The notes beneath the pieces are model-generated. The model worked only from the letters and a program-made list of their open reading frames with translations. It did not search any database and was not told the origin of the DNA. A stretch of DNA of 20,596 nt, taken from the NCBI GenBank assembly GCA_003427395.1, contig BFEA01000332.1, positions 1,155,872 through 1,176,467 of the forward strand. The letters run 5' to 3'. Source of the stretch: Chara braunii (lineage: Eukaryota > Streptophyta > Charophyceae > Charales > Characeae). The position numbers and the translations under genes were made by a program. Shown here piece after piece: positions 7,311 through 16,663 of the stretch. Every line of letters begins with the position of its first letter. Position 1 is the stretch's first letter.

Positions 7311-7817
7311 ATTATTATCTCCTTAGACACTTGTCTTGAGGTAGACTTAGACTTAATTGTGAAAAGATTTTGAGTGAGAATGTGATATGGGGGTTCATTC
7401 TTCATACACTTATAGTCTAGCCTTGGATTGACCCGTCTTGTGTTATAGGTCCTCGTTGAACATTTTGATTCAGAAGTGGACTAGTTTTTACTTGATCTCG
7501 TGAGAATCATTTTCTGTTATTACTGATAACAGGCCGGTTGCCGATTCGTCGGTTTACAACTCAACTTTAATCCACTCTCGCTACTCAACCTAAGGGTTTT
7601 AAAGTCTTTGGTTTGATTTGTTTCATTGGGTTTTCACCCTGACTTTATTAAATAGATATTTAACAAAGATATTGAGTATTTTATTACGAAAGGTTGGACA
7701 AAGTTTGAGCCTTGTATGGCTAAAGCGAGGGGTATGAGCGCATGGGGTGGTTAAAGTTGACCCCGTGTAGTGTGTGAAATTTTTGTTGAATCTTTGATGT
7801 GATTGCAAGTATGTTTA
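7311..7817. other. Non-coding spacer with one perfect hairpin
   Basis: AT-rich sequence without a credible frame. CTGTTAT-TACTG-ATAACAG at 7514-7532 is a perfect 7-bp stem with a 5-nt loop. The lower part may be the outer fringe of the giant palindrome, but I cannot pair it securely with sequence beyond 17.55 kb. Confidence 0.4.
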
Positions 7818-8068
7818 ATTAGAAGATATTTGTTGTAGTAGAATGAAAATTTAATTAAAACATTTTATAAACTCGTCCAGACTTTCATTCCATCTTGAAC
7901 AAATAAATGTGGTTGGAAGGGAAAACTCATATTTAGACGATAACTTATCAAATAAAACTCGAAATTTTAGAATTGAACGAACATTGGAATGATAATTTAT
8001 AAATATGAAGGATTTTTTTTTATGGAATGTTTTTTCAACTTTCATTTCTTTTGGGAATTTTTTTGTTG
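7818..8068 (+). mobile_element. Foldback MITE, copy C (right half only)
   Basis: It matches the right half of the full copy at 16664-17189 in the same orientation, from AGATATTTGTTGTAGTAGAATG to the terminal TGTTG at 8064-8068. The left half is missing. The 100-codon minus-strand frame over it (7851-8153) is a reading of this repeat. A related frame occurs in copy B but is broken in copy A. Confidence 0.65.
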
Positions 8069-8650
8069 TAGGTTTAGAGTAACTTACAAGAAAAAAAATC
8101 GAAGGAGATAAAGAACGAGAATCATTTGGGCAGGTATAGGAAGATAAGATCATTCGGGATCGAAAGAGTCAGTAATCGGGAAAGGACTAAGTTCATTTAC
8201 CTTATCTACTATATTTGAATCAAATATGTTCTACGACACTCACCGAATTAATCTTTTTCAAAATATCAAATACTTTTGACATGCAGACAGGTGAAAAGTA
8301 AAAAGAAGACAATATTTTTTCATTTTCTTAAATGGGCATAATCAATCTCCTTTGCAACCATCTTTCTACCTACCTGCATAGAACATAAAGAAAATAAGTT
8401 CAAAAGAACTAGTACAATCTCATACTTAAGTTAAACCTTTCCATTCATACGCATGACTCTCACAACTTTCCTCTGCCTTTTCTTTCGAACATTCAAAACA
8501 ATAGGGTCAAGCAAAGTGTGGGTTCACACAAGTGTGAAGGGAACTCTTAGTAAATCAACTGACCTTAAGTGAAGTTTGAATCGTCTTACTCGAAAAAGCT
8601 GAGTAATATTTCAATCAAAGTAAAGGATAACCGTCATTGAAGATGAAACT

Positions 8651-10114
8651 ATGTGGCCCACAACTCCACAATTTATGGTCGTTTCACTGAATGACAATCG
8701 ACCACTTTCTCCAAATGTCGATGAGGCAAGGGTTGCGTCCACCCTGATGTTCGAATGGGATAATCCTCAAAGAGGGTGCTCCAATGATCAAGTCCCACAT
8801 CGACCTAACATCCCAGACAGTCCCGACGTAATCCGAACTGCACCTTAACCACCAAGGATACTCCCCAACGAACTGCAAGTTCATGTCGCTTCAAATCACC
8901 ACATCCGCTCACAATAGTCACACCAACATGCCCGTCCCGATCTCAAAATCAGTCCCACCTAGTCCCAAAATAGTCCTAGGTGGTCCCACGTTGCCACTAC
9001 AACACCGGATGGTCCCAAACTCAAAAACTGCTCGCTTCGCACGTCACAAAAAAAATAAGGGTGACCCTGGTTGAGTGTCGCAAGCCCCAATAACTACTGC
9101 TGCATGCACTAACTCCAAGTAGTGTCGTCGGTTCACTGGCACACACCAATGTTGCACTATCCCAAACGTGCACCGTTGTCAGTCCATCCTCTACACCATG
9201 CTGAAATCGGTCATAACCGCCACACACCACAAAAATAACGGCAGCCACCGCTCGCCGTATCGCCAAAACTGGTACCACGGTCGTCCAATAGCACCACTGT
9301 CTGTTCACACACCACAACGGAACGGCCCATCGTGCCACAAAATTTTACCAACACTGGCCAAAAATAATATCGTGGACCCACTTAGAATTTTGCAGCGTAA
9401 ACCCATCAAAAAATGTCGTCATTGTCGTGCCACCAGACGAGCAGTACTTCCCCTTAGGGAGGCCTTGATGTCGTCGCACCGCCAACCCGATAACATTTCC
9501 CTTTAGAATGTCATGCCGCTACCGAAAACAATTCGGCAGCATGGTCCCACTGGTTGCACTGTTGTTTTTCTGCCACTGATCGAGCAACGCCTTCCTACAC
9601 TCATATGAAAGAAGATGTTCGTGTTGCGGCAAATCTGACAGCACCTTCGCTTAGGAAGATCATGACGCCACAACAACAGTCCGACAACGTCTCGTCATCG
9701 TGTCACTGTCGTGCCGAATTCTCCGTGGCACAACCCTACAAAAATGAGGTGTGCCTTGCCGCACCGTTAGCCCCTGGCGCAACCTCACAGCTACAACACC
9801 AGCATTAGGGTGGGGCAGAGAGCCTCAAACCATTGGCTATGGCTGCCCTTGCCTGTCCTACTCCTGCAGCATCTCCGCTCATCCTACAGACCCCCGACTC
9901 TCCACTAGCAGCCTCTCCTCATAGCAGCAGACAACCATCACTCACACAAGTGAATGTCCCATCAGCACTACCACAATTGTGAAGCTGTTGGATGGAATGC
10001 TGACTTTTATGGATGTTGGCCAACACTTCTTCACCCCAGGTGAAAATCGTAACTCACTCGGGGCCCCTAATCTGGTCCAAGATCAAGGGTCTAGCGCGGC
10101 CGCAGCACAGCCTC
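8651..10114 (+). pseudogene. Decayed Pro/Ser/Thr-rich coding remnant in left arm
   Basis: Pieces of open frame (8651-8848, 8883-9074, 9168-9506, 9554-9808, 9839-9982, 10043-10114) have protein-like counterparts in the right arm. Examples are MWPTTPQ...PLSPN against VRPTTPP...PLSPN, GGPTLPLQHRMV against CGPTLPPQHRMV, and NLVQDQGS against SLQWDQGS. The segments 9554-9808 and 9839-9982 share one frame and are split by a TAG (9806-9808). The composition is rich in P, S, T, A and Q with no recognisable enzyme motif. A transposon-encoded structural or gag-like protein is possible but not shown. Both copies carry many stops and shifts, so neither works. Confidence 0.45.
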
Positions 10115-10242
10115 ACACTTAGGGAGACAGTTACTTTCAACTGCCTCTTTTTTTCCCGTATCCATCACGTCCCCCAATGCAGGTACATCGAAGAAGTGGT
10201 TGTACTTAGATACATTTTTTCCTTACCTTTCAACTTACAAGC

Positions 10243-10270
10243 CTGGTCTGAGTGGTCACGCTCAGACCAG
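10243..10270. other. Perfect 10-bp hairpin
   Basis: CTGGTCTGAG (10243-10252) and CTCAGACCAG (10261-10270) around an 8-nt loop. It lies just after the coding remnant. No exact counterpart was seen in the right arm. Confidence 0.6.
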
Positions 10271-10316
10271 TAGCTCTGTATCTAGGGCCTAACCGCGACC
10301 ACATTCACGACCACTG

Positions 10317-10392
10317 CCCCTTCCCTTTCTTCTTTTTCCTCTCTTCTCTCTCTTTTCTCTTTTTTTTTACCTTTTTTTTTTTTTCTTTTGCT
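10317..10392. repeat. Polypyrimidine tract
   Basis: About 75 nt of almost pure C/T (CCCCTTCCCTTTCTTCTTTT and onward) ending in T-runs. The minus-strand Lys/Glu/Arg-rich frame over it is a translation of the tract. The right arm has only scattered A/T runs at the corresponding place. Confidence 0.6.
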
Positions 10393-10684
10393 GAGAGGGA
10401 CAACTCGTCATTTCCCTGAAAACATAGCAGGTTGTTTCCCTTGAAAACGAGGAGTTGCTCTCTCCCCCATCTCCTAGTCATTTCACAGAGTCGAACAACT
10501 AGAGTCAAGCTCACAGGGTTTTTACCCCTCCTGCCCCGCGCGCCCATACCCGGGCGCCAATGGTGCCAGGTACAGGCCACGGTTTGCAACCCGTTCTTCA
10601 AGCAAATGGGCGCAGACTTTCGCCCATAGGGACAAGGGGGGGAGGGGAGACCACAAAACGTGGTGATGTACTTCTTTGCCCTAA

Positions 10685-11023
10685 TGGCAGATTCATTCGA
10701 TTTCGCTCATCCTATCGATGGAAGTACCATGAGCGTCAACCACGAGATTAAAGACTGACTTGTTGGTCGTTGCGTTGTTTCTCGTGGAGAAGCCTGCAAC
10801 CAGGTAAGTCCTCTCACTCTCTCTCAATAGAAAAATTCCCATGATAAATGAAAGTTGAAAAAACATTCCATAAAAAAAAATCCTTCATATTTATAAATTA
10901 TCATTTATAATGTAATTTCACTCACACATACACGAGTAGTAGTGTAGGTTCCCATGTTCAAGCAGTAGATGCATTCAATTTTGTTTATCCTATCGATGGA
11001 AGCAGTACGAGGTCAACCGCCTC
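10685..11023. repeat. Direct repeat pair of ~58 bp flanking MITE copy D
   Basis: The segment 10685-10745 (GCAGATTCATTCGATTTCGC, then CATCCTATCGATGGAAG and GTCAACCACG) recurs at 10966-11023 (GTAGATGCATTCAATTTTGT, then TATCCTATCGATGGAAG and GTCAACCGCC). The spacing is about 280 bp, and the MITE fragment at 10825-10922 lies between the copies. Confidence 0.55.
10825..10922 (-). mobile_element. Foldback MITE, copy D (internally deleted)
   Basis: It begins CAATAGAAAAATTCCC, matching the CAACAG...ATTCCC terminus of copy B. It continues for about 80 nt of one arm (AGTTGAAAAAACATTCCATA and onward). It then jumps to AATGTAATTT, which resembles the opposite terminus. It appears to be a deletion derivative keeping parts of both ends. 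The right-hand boundary is uncertain. Confidence 0.5.
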
Positions 11024-11044
11024 ACATCGACAGAAAAAAAGTCT

Positions 11045-11063
11045 GTTTAGCTAAACGAACGGG
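11045..11063. other. Perfect 12-bp palindrome next to an AAACGAACGGG motif
   Basis: GTTTAGCTAAAC (11045-11056) overlaps AAACGAACGGG (11053-11063). The inverse motif CCCGTTCGTTT recurs in the right arm at 13866-13876, and again at 14004-14014 and 14135-14145. It is a conserved word of the palindrome unit, of unknown function. Confidence 0.5.
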
Positions 11064-11316
11064 CACTCACAACGAGAAGGAAACATGAGGAGAGAATCTA
11101 AAATAAGAAAGAATGTAAAAAAAATCTGAAGAAAAAACATCTATGGCAAATCAAGAAAAATAAAACTAAAAAAAATCTACAGAAGAGGGGCAAAAAAAAA
11201 AACTTACCCTTGAAAAACAGTCGTTCGTTTAAAATGGGCACCGTCACGTGCACTGGGGACTCAAAACGTTCCAGTCACTTTGGACTTCGCCATCTGACAC
11301 TTCGTTCGTAATTTAG

Positions 11317-11346
<30 letters not shown>

Positions 11347-11348
<2 letters not shown>

Positions 11349-11505
11349 TCCCCGTTGGCTTATGCCAACGGTCATGGGAGAACTCACGAACTGTTGAAAT
11401 ACAGAGTCGGTTTCAATCCTCTTCGGATCGATAAAATTTTGGACCATTTATAATTTTTTGTGTGTCATCCTTGCGCAAAGGCCATGTTAATCTTAGAGTG
11501 ACGCA
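11347..11505 (-). ncRNA. U6 snRNA-derived fossil with 3' hairpin and A24 run (left arm)
   Basis: Read on the minus strand, 11494-11433 contains AAGATTAACATGGCCTTTGC followed by GCAAGGATGACAC and, later, AAATGGTCCAAAATTTT. That is the central and 3' part of U6 snRNA: about 30 of 33 positions in the first block, with the differences being G-to-A or C-to-T. The 5' stem-loop and the ACAGAGA box are not intact, so it is not functional. About 60 nt further on lies a perfect hairpin, CCGTTGGC-ATAA-GCCAACGG (11371-11352), then GGAGG and 24 A (11346-11323). The whole block has an inverted partner at 13340-13500. The U6 comparison is from memory of the conserved RNA. Confidence 0.75.
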
Positions 11506-11653
11506 CGACCGATCTTGGTCTCTTGATCTCAAGATCTCGCGGTCGAAATGGATTGTGCCAGCTTTTTCATTTTTCAAGGCTGCTTCATCAAAAGGAGCTA
11601 GCTAAGTGGCCGATCAAATTCGATCCCTCTGTTTGCGGGGTGGAAATCTGGCG

Positions 11654-12175
11654 CAACAGAAAAAATTCCCACGAGAAATTAAAGTTGAAAAAATATTCCA
11701 TAAAAAAAAATTCTTCATATTTATAAATTATCATTCCAATGTTCGACTAATTCTAAAATTTTTAGTTTTATCTTATAAGTTCCCGTCTAAATATGAGCTT
11801 TCCCTTCCAACTACATCTATTTGTTCAAGATGGAATGAAAATCTAGACAAGTTATGAAATATTTAAATTAAACTTTCATTCTACTACAACAAATATCTTA
11901 TAATTTAGATTGGTTTTAACCTATTTATGACTGAAAATCCTTACGTAAAATGATAGTCCAATTAAAATATTTTTAGAACTCATCCAGATTTTCATTCCAT
12001 CTCTAGCATAAAGTTCAAATAAGAAGGGATACCTCATTCTTAGAAGGAAAGTTTTCAAGTAAGACAATTTTTTTAAAAATTGGAATGACATTTTTTAAGA
12101 TGGAATAAAAATTTGAAATTAAGAATGTAATTTTACTACAGAACGATTATTTAATTTTGATAAATTTTTATGTTG
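11654..12175 (-). mobile_element. Foldback MITE, copy B (full length, 522 bp)
   Basis: It is bounded by CAACA (11654-11658) and TGTTG (12171-12175), with CG on both flanks (11652-11653, 12176-12177), a possible 2-bp target duplication. It matches copy A (16664-17189) end to end in inverted orientation. The element is itself palindromic: GATGGAATGAAAATCT (11829-11844) is inverted at about 11986-12001, giving a centre of 11915, the exact midpoint of the element. The 83-codon plus-strand frame starting upstream (11606-11857) is a reading of one arm. No transposase is present. Confidence 0.75.
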
Positions 12176-12179
12176 CGTG

Positions 12180-12300
12180 ATACCAACTGGGCTATCTTCT
12201 GCTTCTGGTATAGCAGGAGCAACCCTTCTGTATGAAGGGTTTTTCCCAGTAGACCGCCCACCTATTATGGTTAGGCAGGCTTTGCCTGCCCGCCCCTTTT
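12180..12300. other. Pair of strong stem-loops in palindrome core
   Basis: AACCCTTC-TGTAT-GAAGGGTT (12221-12241; 8-bp perfect stem) is followed by TTT. GGCAGGC-TTT-GCCTGCC (12274-12290; 7-bp perfect stem) is followed by CGCCCCTTTTT. They look like intrinsic terminators, but a nuclear context makes that reading unlikely. The corresponding right-arm stretch also has hairpins (13038-13054 CCTGCC/GGCAGG; 13151-13174 CTCTTACTAC/GTAGTAGGAG with one wobble). Confidence 0.55.
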
Positions 12301-12660
12301 TCTGTGGCCGGTTATCAATCGACAGTCTGATCTGTCACCCAACTGTGCAGGTCATTGTGTCGGCTTGTCGGCTCCTGGCGAGAAGTCAAACCCTTCAGAC
12401 GCAAGAACTTAAGAAAATAACGCTTTTTATTTCGCTTATTGCATGATCCCTTACCCCGCGCAACCATTTTTTTTAGCCTACCTAGGCTCCGAATCATGCA
12501 GCTATGCAGCGACGCGGTCTCTATTTTAACAGAATAGGTCTAACTTTAACATTCTCACGATCGCGCCTCTCTGCCTCCTCGACAAAAACGAAGCACTGCC
12601 GATTACTGTCATTACTCTTGGACGCCACAAGCGTTTGGGATAAGTTGAGAAAACTTTTAG

Positions 12661-12711
12661 TATTTCAATCATTGGTTATACTGAATAAACTTTTAGGAAA
12701 CGTCAGTCTCA
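12661..12711. other. Centre (loop) of the giant palindrome
   Basis: The innermost secure arm pairing is GATAAGTTGAGAAAACTT (12640-12657) with AAGTTCCTCAATTTGACG (12714-12731). The roughly 55 nt between them are not clearly self-complementary. The symmetry point computed from three independent anchor pairs is 12683-12685. Confidence 0.6.
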
Positions 12712-13339
12712 TCAAGTTCCTCAATTTGACGAAATAGCCGGACAACGTCCGACATTATAAAACATGAGCAGATACCCTTGTAAAGGTTTCTGCTCTAACA
12801 ATGCGACCATTGGGATGTTAAACGTATACCAATCATACCTAAAAGAAGGACGCACGAGTGCTAAACCGCACGATTCAAAGCATTAACAATTAGAAAGAGC
12901 GGTCACTACAAGTACACGATCGAGGCATAAAACGAATGAGGCACCAAATTTATTAATTGTTTTATTATTGTGCCCGCGAGGTTTGATTCAGCGCCAATGG
13001 TGGAGAAACTCGTTGTTCTGGCCTACTAGACCGAACCCCTGCCCAAGCGGCAGGTAGGCGACCAACCCATGTAGATAAGTGAGGTAGATAGGGTATGGCA
13101 AACCACAAGTTGGCGACCTACTGGGCGCAACTCGTCAAATAGGAAAGTTGCTCTTACTACTCTTGTAGTAGGAGTTAACCTCGTATGTAACGGACCTTAC
13201 TTGCACGCAGGGGACGCGAGGATCGAAGCCCGACCATATCACTAGGTTATTTCCTTTTGACGGAGCGAACCATCAAAGCAATCAAGCGCGGTCAAATTCA
13301 GTTCTCAAGATTCACAAGATCGCGCAACCGAAATCCGTC

Positions 13340-13500
13340 GCACCAGCAACTGCAAGGCCTTGCACAAGGATGATACGTATCAATTGAGAAATTGTCAAAA
13401 AAATAATTAAATCCTGCGAGATTCAAAATTGGGTTTGTATTTTAATGTCTCGTAGATATGTCATAGGGGTGACAGTTGGCATAAACCAACGGAAAAAAAA
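13340..13500 (+). ncRNA. U6 snRNA-derived fossil with hairpin and A-run (right arm)
   Basis: CAAGGCCTTGCACAAGGATG (13353-13372) and the following ATACGTATCAATTGAGAAAT to 13396 correspond to the CATGGCC...GCGCAAGGATGACAC...GAGAAATGGTC part of U6. About 29 of 37 positions agree in the best block, and six of the eight differences are C-to-T or G-to-A. Downstream, the body shares AGATT, TGTATTT and CTCGT words with the left-arm copy. It then has GTTGGCATAAACCAACGG (13475-13492), matching the left-arm hairpin but with one arm base changed, followed by a run of A. It is the palindromic partner of 11347-11505, not an independent insertion. Confidence 0.65.
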
Positions 13501-14134
13501 AAAAGAGAAAAAAAAAAACGACAAAGAAACCGGAATGTTACCTGCAAGACTATAAATTGCAAAGGGACTAAAGTCCCCAGCTGAGGCGTCTAGATAATTT
13601 TTTTATTTTTTTTTCTGGTCTTCCACATTTTGGCCAAGAGATAGGTTCCGTTGTTTTTACAACGAGCGTCAATTATGTACTCCATATGTAAAAAGATAAA
13701 AATTATGGTGTGTATCTTTCCATGTTCTAGTAGAATGTGAATCCACGGGGAGGATACTTTTAATGTAGGTTTATTTTGTTTTGTTATTTCCCTCTTTCTT
13801 TTTTTTTTTTCGTTTTTTGTTCTTTATACATTATTTCAAATTTGTTTTTATGAGAGGTGAGAGCACCCGTTCGTTTTGAAAACAGGGAGCAGTCACTTGG
13901 GATAAAGCGCATGAATCTGACGCTTTTAATGCATCAGATATAGACGCACGCAGAAAAAAAAATATTGAGTTGAGTTTAGTTCGATTTTATGAAATGACTC
14001 AGCCCGTTCGTTTTTAAATTATAAGTTGATCTTCAAAAGGAAAATAAATAAATAATTTTAAAAGTGACTGCAATTCTGTTTGGTGGGTTTAAAATGTGTG
14101 TGTGTGTGTATGGATGGTTGTGAGTGTGATTGCG

Positions 14135-14156
14135 CCCGTTCGTTTGAGTGAACGGG
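14135..14156. other. CCCGTTC hairpin
   Basis: CCCGTTC (14135-14141) and GAACGGG (14150-14156) around an 8-nt loop. This is the third occurrence of CCCGTTCGTTT on this strand within 280 nt (13866, 14004, 14135). A (TG)6 microsatellite precedes it at about 14096-14108. Confidence 0.55.
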
Positions 14157-14604
14157 TTGCAGTCAAGGGGAAAAAAAAAACTTAAACCACCACTATCTCT
14201 GTCACTAGTGGGAAAAATAAGAAAACTGGTTGTTTTCCCACTTTTTTTTAACTTTTTCGAGGTTTGCGGAGGCTCGGCAGTTGGGTCTTAAGGGGTCGTT
14301 CGAAATGCAAAAGAAAAAAAAAAAACAAGTTTGGAAAGGCTGTGCACGAAGTTGTGCTCTCACCAATACTCCCAATAAAGTATCTAACTGCGATTGTGAT
14401 CAATTTGATGTTTTTGTTGTTGTTGTTGGTTTTTTTTTTTTTTTTTATGTGCCTTGTCAACGAGCCACGATGCAGTCCATGGGCTGCTAATACTTTATGA
14501 AGGAGGGTATGTGCACACTACAACTTTGCAGAATGTATGAACCCGCTTTCCCCCCCCAAAGTTCAGTTTCAATTTTGTTTTCTCGTTTTTTTTTCTGTGG
14601 ATCT

Positions 14605-14695
14605 AACACCCCTACCATAACACCCTCACTAAGGACATCCTCACACAACGACTTTATGGCAGGTATCGACTTTGTATCATGTCCTTAGGGGTGTT
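14605..14695. other. 17-bp inverted repeat with a 17-nt side insertion
   Basis: ATGTCCTTAGGGGTGTT (14679-14695) is the exact inverse of AACACCCCTA (14605-14614) joined to AGGACAT (14632-14638), with 17 nt looped out of the left side. The loop is about 40 nt. It would fold as a bulged hairpin. No counterpart was recognised in the left arm. Confidence 0.55.
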
Positions 14696-14828
14696 CATTT
14701 TTTTTTCTTTTTCTTTTTTTGTGGTTATGAGCCTGAGTGCGGCGTTTTTTTTTTAAGTCTGGCTATGTTTTTTTTTCAAGAAAAGTATCAGAAAAAAAAA
14801 ACACAATGGACCCCAGGCTTGACAAAAC

Positions 14829-16530
14829 TCACTGCGCAGTGAAAATGAGGGTCGACAAAAACAGACTCGGAGGTAGTGGTGGTTTAACAGATGCGTTCAA
14901 TCGCGACCCTTGATCCCATTGTAGGGATCCAGGATTCGGGATAAGCCAAACCTTGGAGAAAACCTCCGACAAGAGTATAAAAGTAGCCATTGCCCTAGTT
15001 GCTGCACTCATTCGAAATCCTGGAGGAAGTGTTACTTGGAGTAGTATGTACGTTGTTGGTGAGGTTGGAGGTTTGCAGGAGGTTGGAATGAGATGCGAGG
15101 CATCCATAGCCACGACTAGGGGCTGTTTGCCCCAATGTTGGGATGGCATTGCGTCTGTGGGGTTATCACTGGGACCACGTTATGGAATCAGGACCCTGAT
15201 TTTAGCTGGTTTGTGGCAATATAACAGGTCACACCTCCATTTCAGTGAGGTTGTGTTGCCAAAGTGCATGTGCGTCAACGCTGTTTTTGTCAAATGGGAA
15301 ATGTTGCTCGATTTACCGCGAGACCAACTCTTACTTTTCGAGGGGATATGTTGTCGGATTGCCGATGCGGCAACAACTCAGTGCTTTGAGGGGAGATGTT
15401 GTCGGATTGCCTACACACCAACTTCAGGGATTTTCAGGAGGAGGTGTTGCCAAAGTTTTCGGCGCAATGCAACCCCCTCTTTTCTGGGCGGTCCACTGGA
15501 AGCTGCATCATGCGTCCATTGGGCCAAAGTTATGGTTGGACCCTGGTATTGTTGTTTTGCAGGGCGGTTTCGGTCTGTGATACCGTGACTCAATGGCACG
15601 TAGTTTTCGGGGGAGCAGTTTGGGACTTGGGGGTGATGGTGTTGGGTGACTACGGTACCGGTTTTAAAGACACTGTGAGCAGTCGTTCCACTGTTTTTTG
15701 TTTTTTTTTTTGTGGTGGTATGCAATGATTATGGTACATTTCATCTTTGATCCAACGGTAGCACAAACATCGGGGCATGTTTTGGACGTCATTCCAAGTG
15801 CTGGTTTTCACGAGTCTGTACATTTTTTTTTTTTCACAGTTCAACGCACTTTGTCAATATTTGAGAAATGTGGAATTTTTGGCACTGCACCTCGACATTG
15901 TCGGATTATTTTGGGCCCCACGACTTCGGTAAGTAGACCATCGATACAACTTGGAAGTGGACTCGCGAAACGAAGTGGTCGTTTAGATTCGCGACACTTG
16001 AGGTTTTGCACATAGGATCACTTTTATTTATTTTTAAGGTGCACGGAACGAGCGATTTTTTAATTGCAACCATCCGATGCTGGGGCGGTAGTGTGGGACC
16101 ACATGAGACCATTTTGTGATGAATTGAGACCTACTTGAGGTTGGGGCGCAAGCAGTTTTGTCGTTTGCACATTCAAGACTGACTTGTGTCGACGAGGTGA
16201 TTGCATGTGGTCTTGGACCTGCGGTTTGACTTGCCACGATCCTTGGAGGTTGTGGTGCAGTCGGGGCTGAGCTGGGACTGTTCAGGGCGTTTCAACCACG
16301 TGGGACTTGTTTTCTAGAACACTTTTTTTCAGGGTTATCTCACTTGAGTCCTTCGGTAGACCGAAGCCTGGCCTGTTCGGGCTCAAAGGAGAAGGACACG
16401 GGACATTATTTGGTTGGAAGGTCACAACTGGTGGAGTTGTGGGCCGCACATTTTTGGGTTTCGATGACAATAACCTTCTACTTGATTGAAAAATTATATG
16501 GTTTTCTTGAGTGAGCCAATTCATATATCA
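14829..16530 (-). pseudogene. Decayed Pro/Ser/Thr-rich coding remnant in right arm
   Basis: This is the inverted counterpart of the left-arm remnant at 8651-10114. The minus-strand pieces 16524-16282 (VRPTTPPVV...PLSPNRPG), 16237-16034 (MASQTAGPRPHAITSS, TKWSHVVPHYRPS), 16112-15906 (CGPTLPPQHRMV), 15725-15411 and 15149-14829 (FRMSAATRAMATF, SLQWDQGS) are in order but split by stops and shifts. It is somewhat better preserved than the left copy. No catalytic motif is seen. Plus-strand frames over the same bases (for example 14953-15588, full of Cys/Arg/Gly) are antisense readings. Confidence 0.45.
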
Positions 16531-16663
16531 CTGACACTCAAGGTCAGTGGAATGGGTCATAGATCCATTTACACCTGTCTGGACCCACACTTTGCTCGAC
16601 CCTATTTTATTTTGAATGTTCAAAGGAAAGGTAGAGTTGTGAGAGTCATGCATGTGGAATGAT

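Larger units (their letters stand above)
8069..12660 (+). repeat. Giant palindrome, left arm
   Basis: This is inverted-homologous to 12712-17500. Anchors read by eye (left against right): 8151-8170 with 17464-17483 (18 of 20); 8396-8408 with 17225-17237 (13 of 13); 8451-8467 with 16635-16651 (17 of 17); 8511-8523 with 16583-16595; 8655-8669 with 16431-16445 (15 of 15); 8982-9013 with 16069-16100; 11588-11596 with 13252-13260; 12245-12258 with 13112-13125; 12542-12552 with 12814-12824; 12639-12657 with 12714-12731. Order is kept throughout. Midpoints of the three innermost pairs are 12683-12685. They drop to about 12424 just outside MITE B (half of its 522 bp). Overall divergence is high, so the duplication is old. 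Confidence 0.75.

Noticed and set aside
7851-11857. Similar ~65-residue translations (KVEK.FHKKK.FIFINYHSNVR...) from 7851-8153 (-) and 11606-11857 (+), suggesting a conserved small protein.
   Set aside because: Both are readings of the same MITE arm. The frame is broken by one base in copy A and absent from copy D. Nucleotide relatedness explains the match.
12176-12215. tRNA-like word (reverse complement GATAGCCCAGTTGGTATCAC).
   Set aside because: It resembles an A box but has no matching D-stem, anticodon arm or B box. The sequence aligns to ordinary core in the other palindrome arm.
12221-12295. Two stem-loops followed by T-runs, read as bacterial or organellar intrinsic terminators.
   Set aside because: No operon or organellar gene is nearby. 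They lie in a palindrome core full of hairpins within a nuclear repeat.
14953-15588. 211-codon plus-strand frame, the longest in the right arm.
   Set aside because: It is antisense to the paired coding remnant, rich in Cys/Arg/Gly/Trp, and not conserved with the left arm.
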